The notes beneath the pieces were generated by a model. It saw only the letters and a program-made list of their open reading frames with translations. It searched no databases and was not told the origin of the DNA. The position numbers and the translations under genes were made by a program. DNA of 5,108 nucleotides, from NCBI GenBank assembly GCA_030627225.1, contig DAOUSM010000078.1, forward strand, positions 1 to 5,108. Direction: 5' to 3'. Source of the DNA: Candidatus Bathyarchaeota archaeon (GTDB taxonomy: Archaea > Thermoproteota > Bathyarchaeia > Bathyarchaeales > Bathycorpusculaceae). This document shows, piece after piece, positions 4,997-5,108 of this stretch (its first letter is position 1; every line of letters begins with the position of its first letter).

Positions 4997-5108
4997 ATGT
5001 TGAAAGAATATGTTTCCAAAACCCCGACATCCAAGGATTTATACGAACGGGCTAAAAACATTCTTCCAGCTGGAGTTTCCTATGCGATACGGTACTTTGA
5101 GCCTTACC
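4997..5108 (+). CDS. HemL-like class III aminotransferase, N-terminal fragment
   Basis: An open frame begins at ATG 4997 and runs off the right edge, giving 37 complete residues. The segment SKDLYERAKNILPAGVSY followed by AIRYFEPY closely resembles the N terminus of glutamate-1-semialdehyde 2,1-aminomutase and related PLP-dependent class III aminotransferases (compare the family pattern S-x-x-L/Y-x-R-A-x-x-x-x-P-G-G-V). In HemL itself the Pro-Gly-Gly-Val is followed by NSPVRAF; here it reads PAGVSYAIRYF, so this may be a HemL-like paralogue rather than the tetrapyrrole enzyme. The PLP lysine and substrate pocket lie outside the window, so the function cannot be settled. A strong purine-rich ribosome site, GGGAAGGG at 4983-4990, precedes the ATG by six bases. 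The 21-base gap from the HAD gene suggests an operon. Confidence 0.75.
   Translation, partial: MLKEYVSKTPTSKDLYERAKNILPAGVSYAIRYFEPY

Noticed and set aside
1..5108. CRISPR arrays, transposons, tRNA or rRNA genes
   Set aside because: No spaced direct repeats, no transposase frames or terminal inverted repeats, and no tRNA-like cloverleaf or conserved TTCRANNC-type box were seen; the gaps between genes are all under 120 bases.

Overview
The window looks like chromosomal DNA from an archaeon. The main evidence is a Hjc-type Holliday junction resolvase (archaeal and archaeal-virus specific among cellular genes), a eukaryote/archaea-type ribosomal protein eL33 (L35Ae), Shine-Dalgarno sites mixed with GTG starts, and BRE/TATA-like promoter boxes. 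The DNA is AT-rich (roughly 40% G+C by eye). A Thermoproteota lineage such as Bathyarchaeia is a reasonable guess from gene content and style, but nothing in the window proves it.

Layout. Positions 1-110 hold the last 35 codons of an unrecognised gene. A tight three-gene plus-strand run follows: hjc (165-596), an ABC transporter ATPase (599-1288, 2 bases after hjc), and its FtsX/MacB-type permease (1281-3146, overlapping the ATPase by 8 bases). After a 72-base gap with a good archaeal promoter comes the gene for ribosomal protein eL33 (3219-3488). It converges with a minus-strand gene for a winged-helix plus PD-(D/E)XK nuclease-like protein (3485-4171), and the two stop codons overlap. A 111-base divergent gap carries apparent back-to-back promoters. 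Beyond it lie a HAD-superfamily hydrolase with an altered catalytic motif (4283-4975) and, 21 bases later, the start of a HemL-like class III aminotransferase that runs off the end (4997-5108). There is no gene-free stretch over 300 bases.

How the genes fit. The ATPase and permease form a complete two-gene transporter of the MacB/LolCDE/BceAB superfamily: the ATPase powers a single-chain permease made of two FtsX modules, only one of which keeps the large extracytoplasmic domain. Hjc resolves recombination junctions, and its fusion to the transporter transcript looks like operon packing rather than shared function. The nuclease-like protein and Hjc are two separate PD-(D/E)XK-fold proteins in one locus. 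The HAD protein and aminotransferase are probably cotranscribed and may act in one small-molecule pathway, but the substrate cannot be read from sequence.

I see no mobile element, CRISPR array, tRNA or rRNA, and no clear evidence of a new multi-gene system. The best leads are the D-to-H change in the HAD catalytic loop, the asymmetric permease with a sequon-rich ectodomain, and the HTH-nuclease fusion next to eL33.
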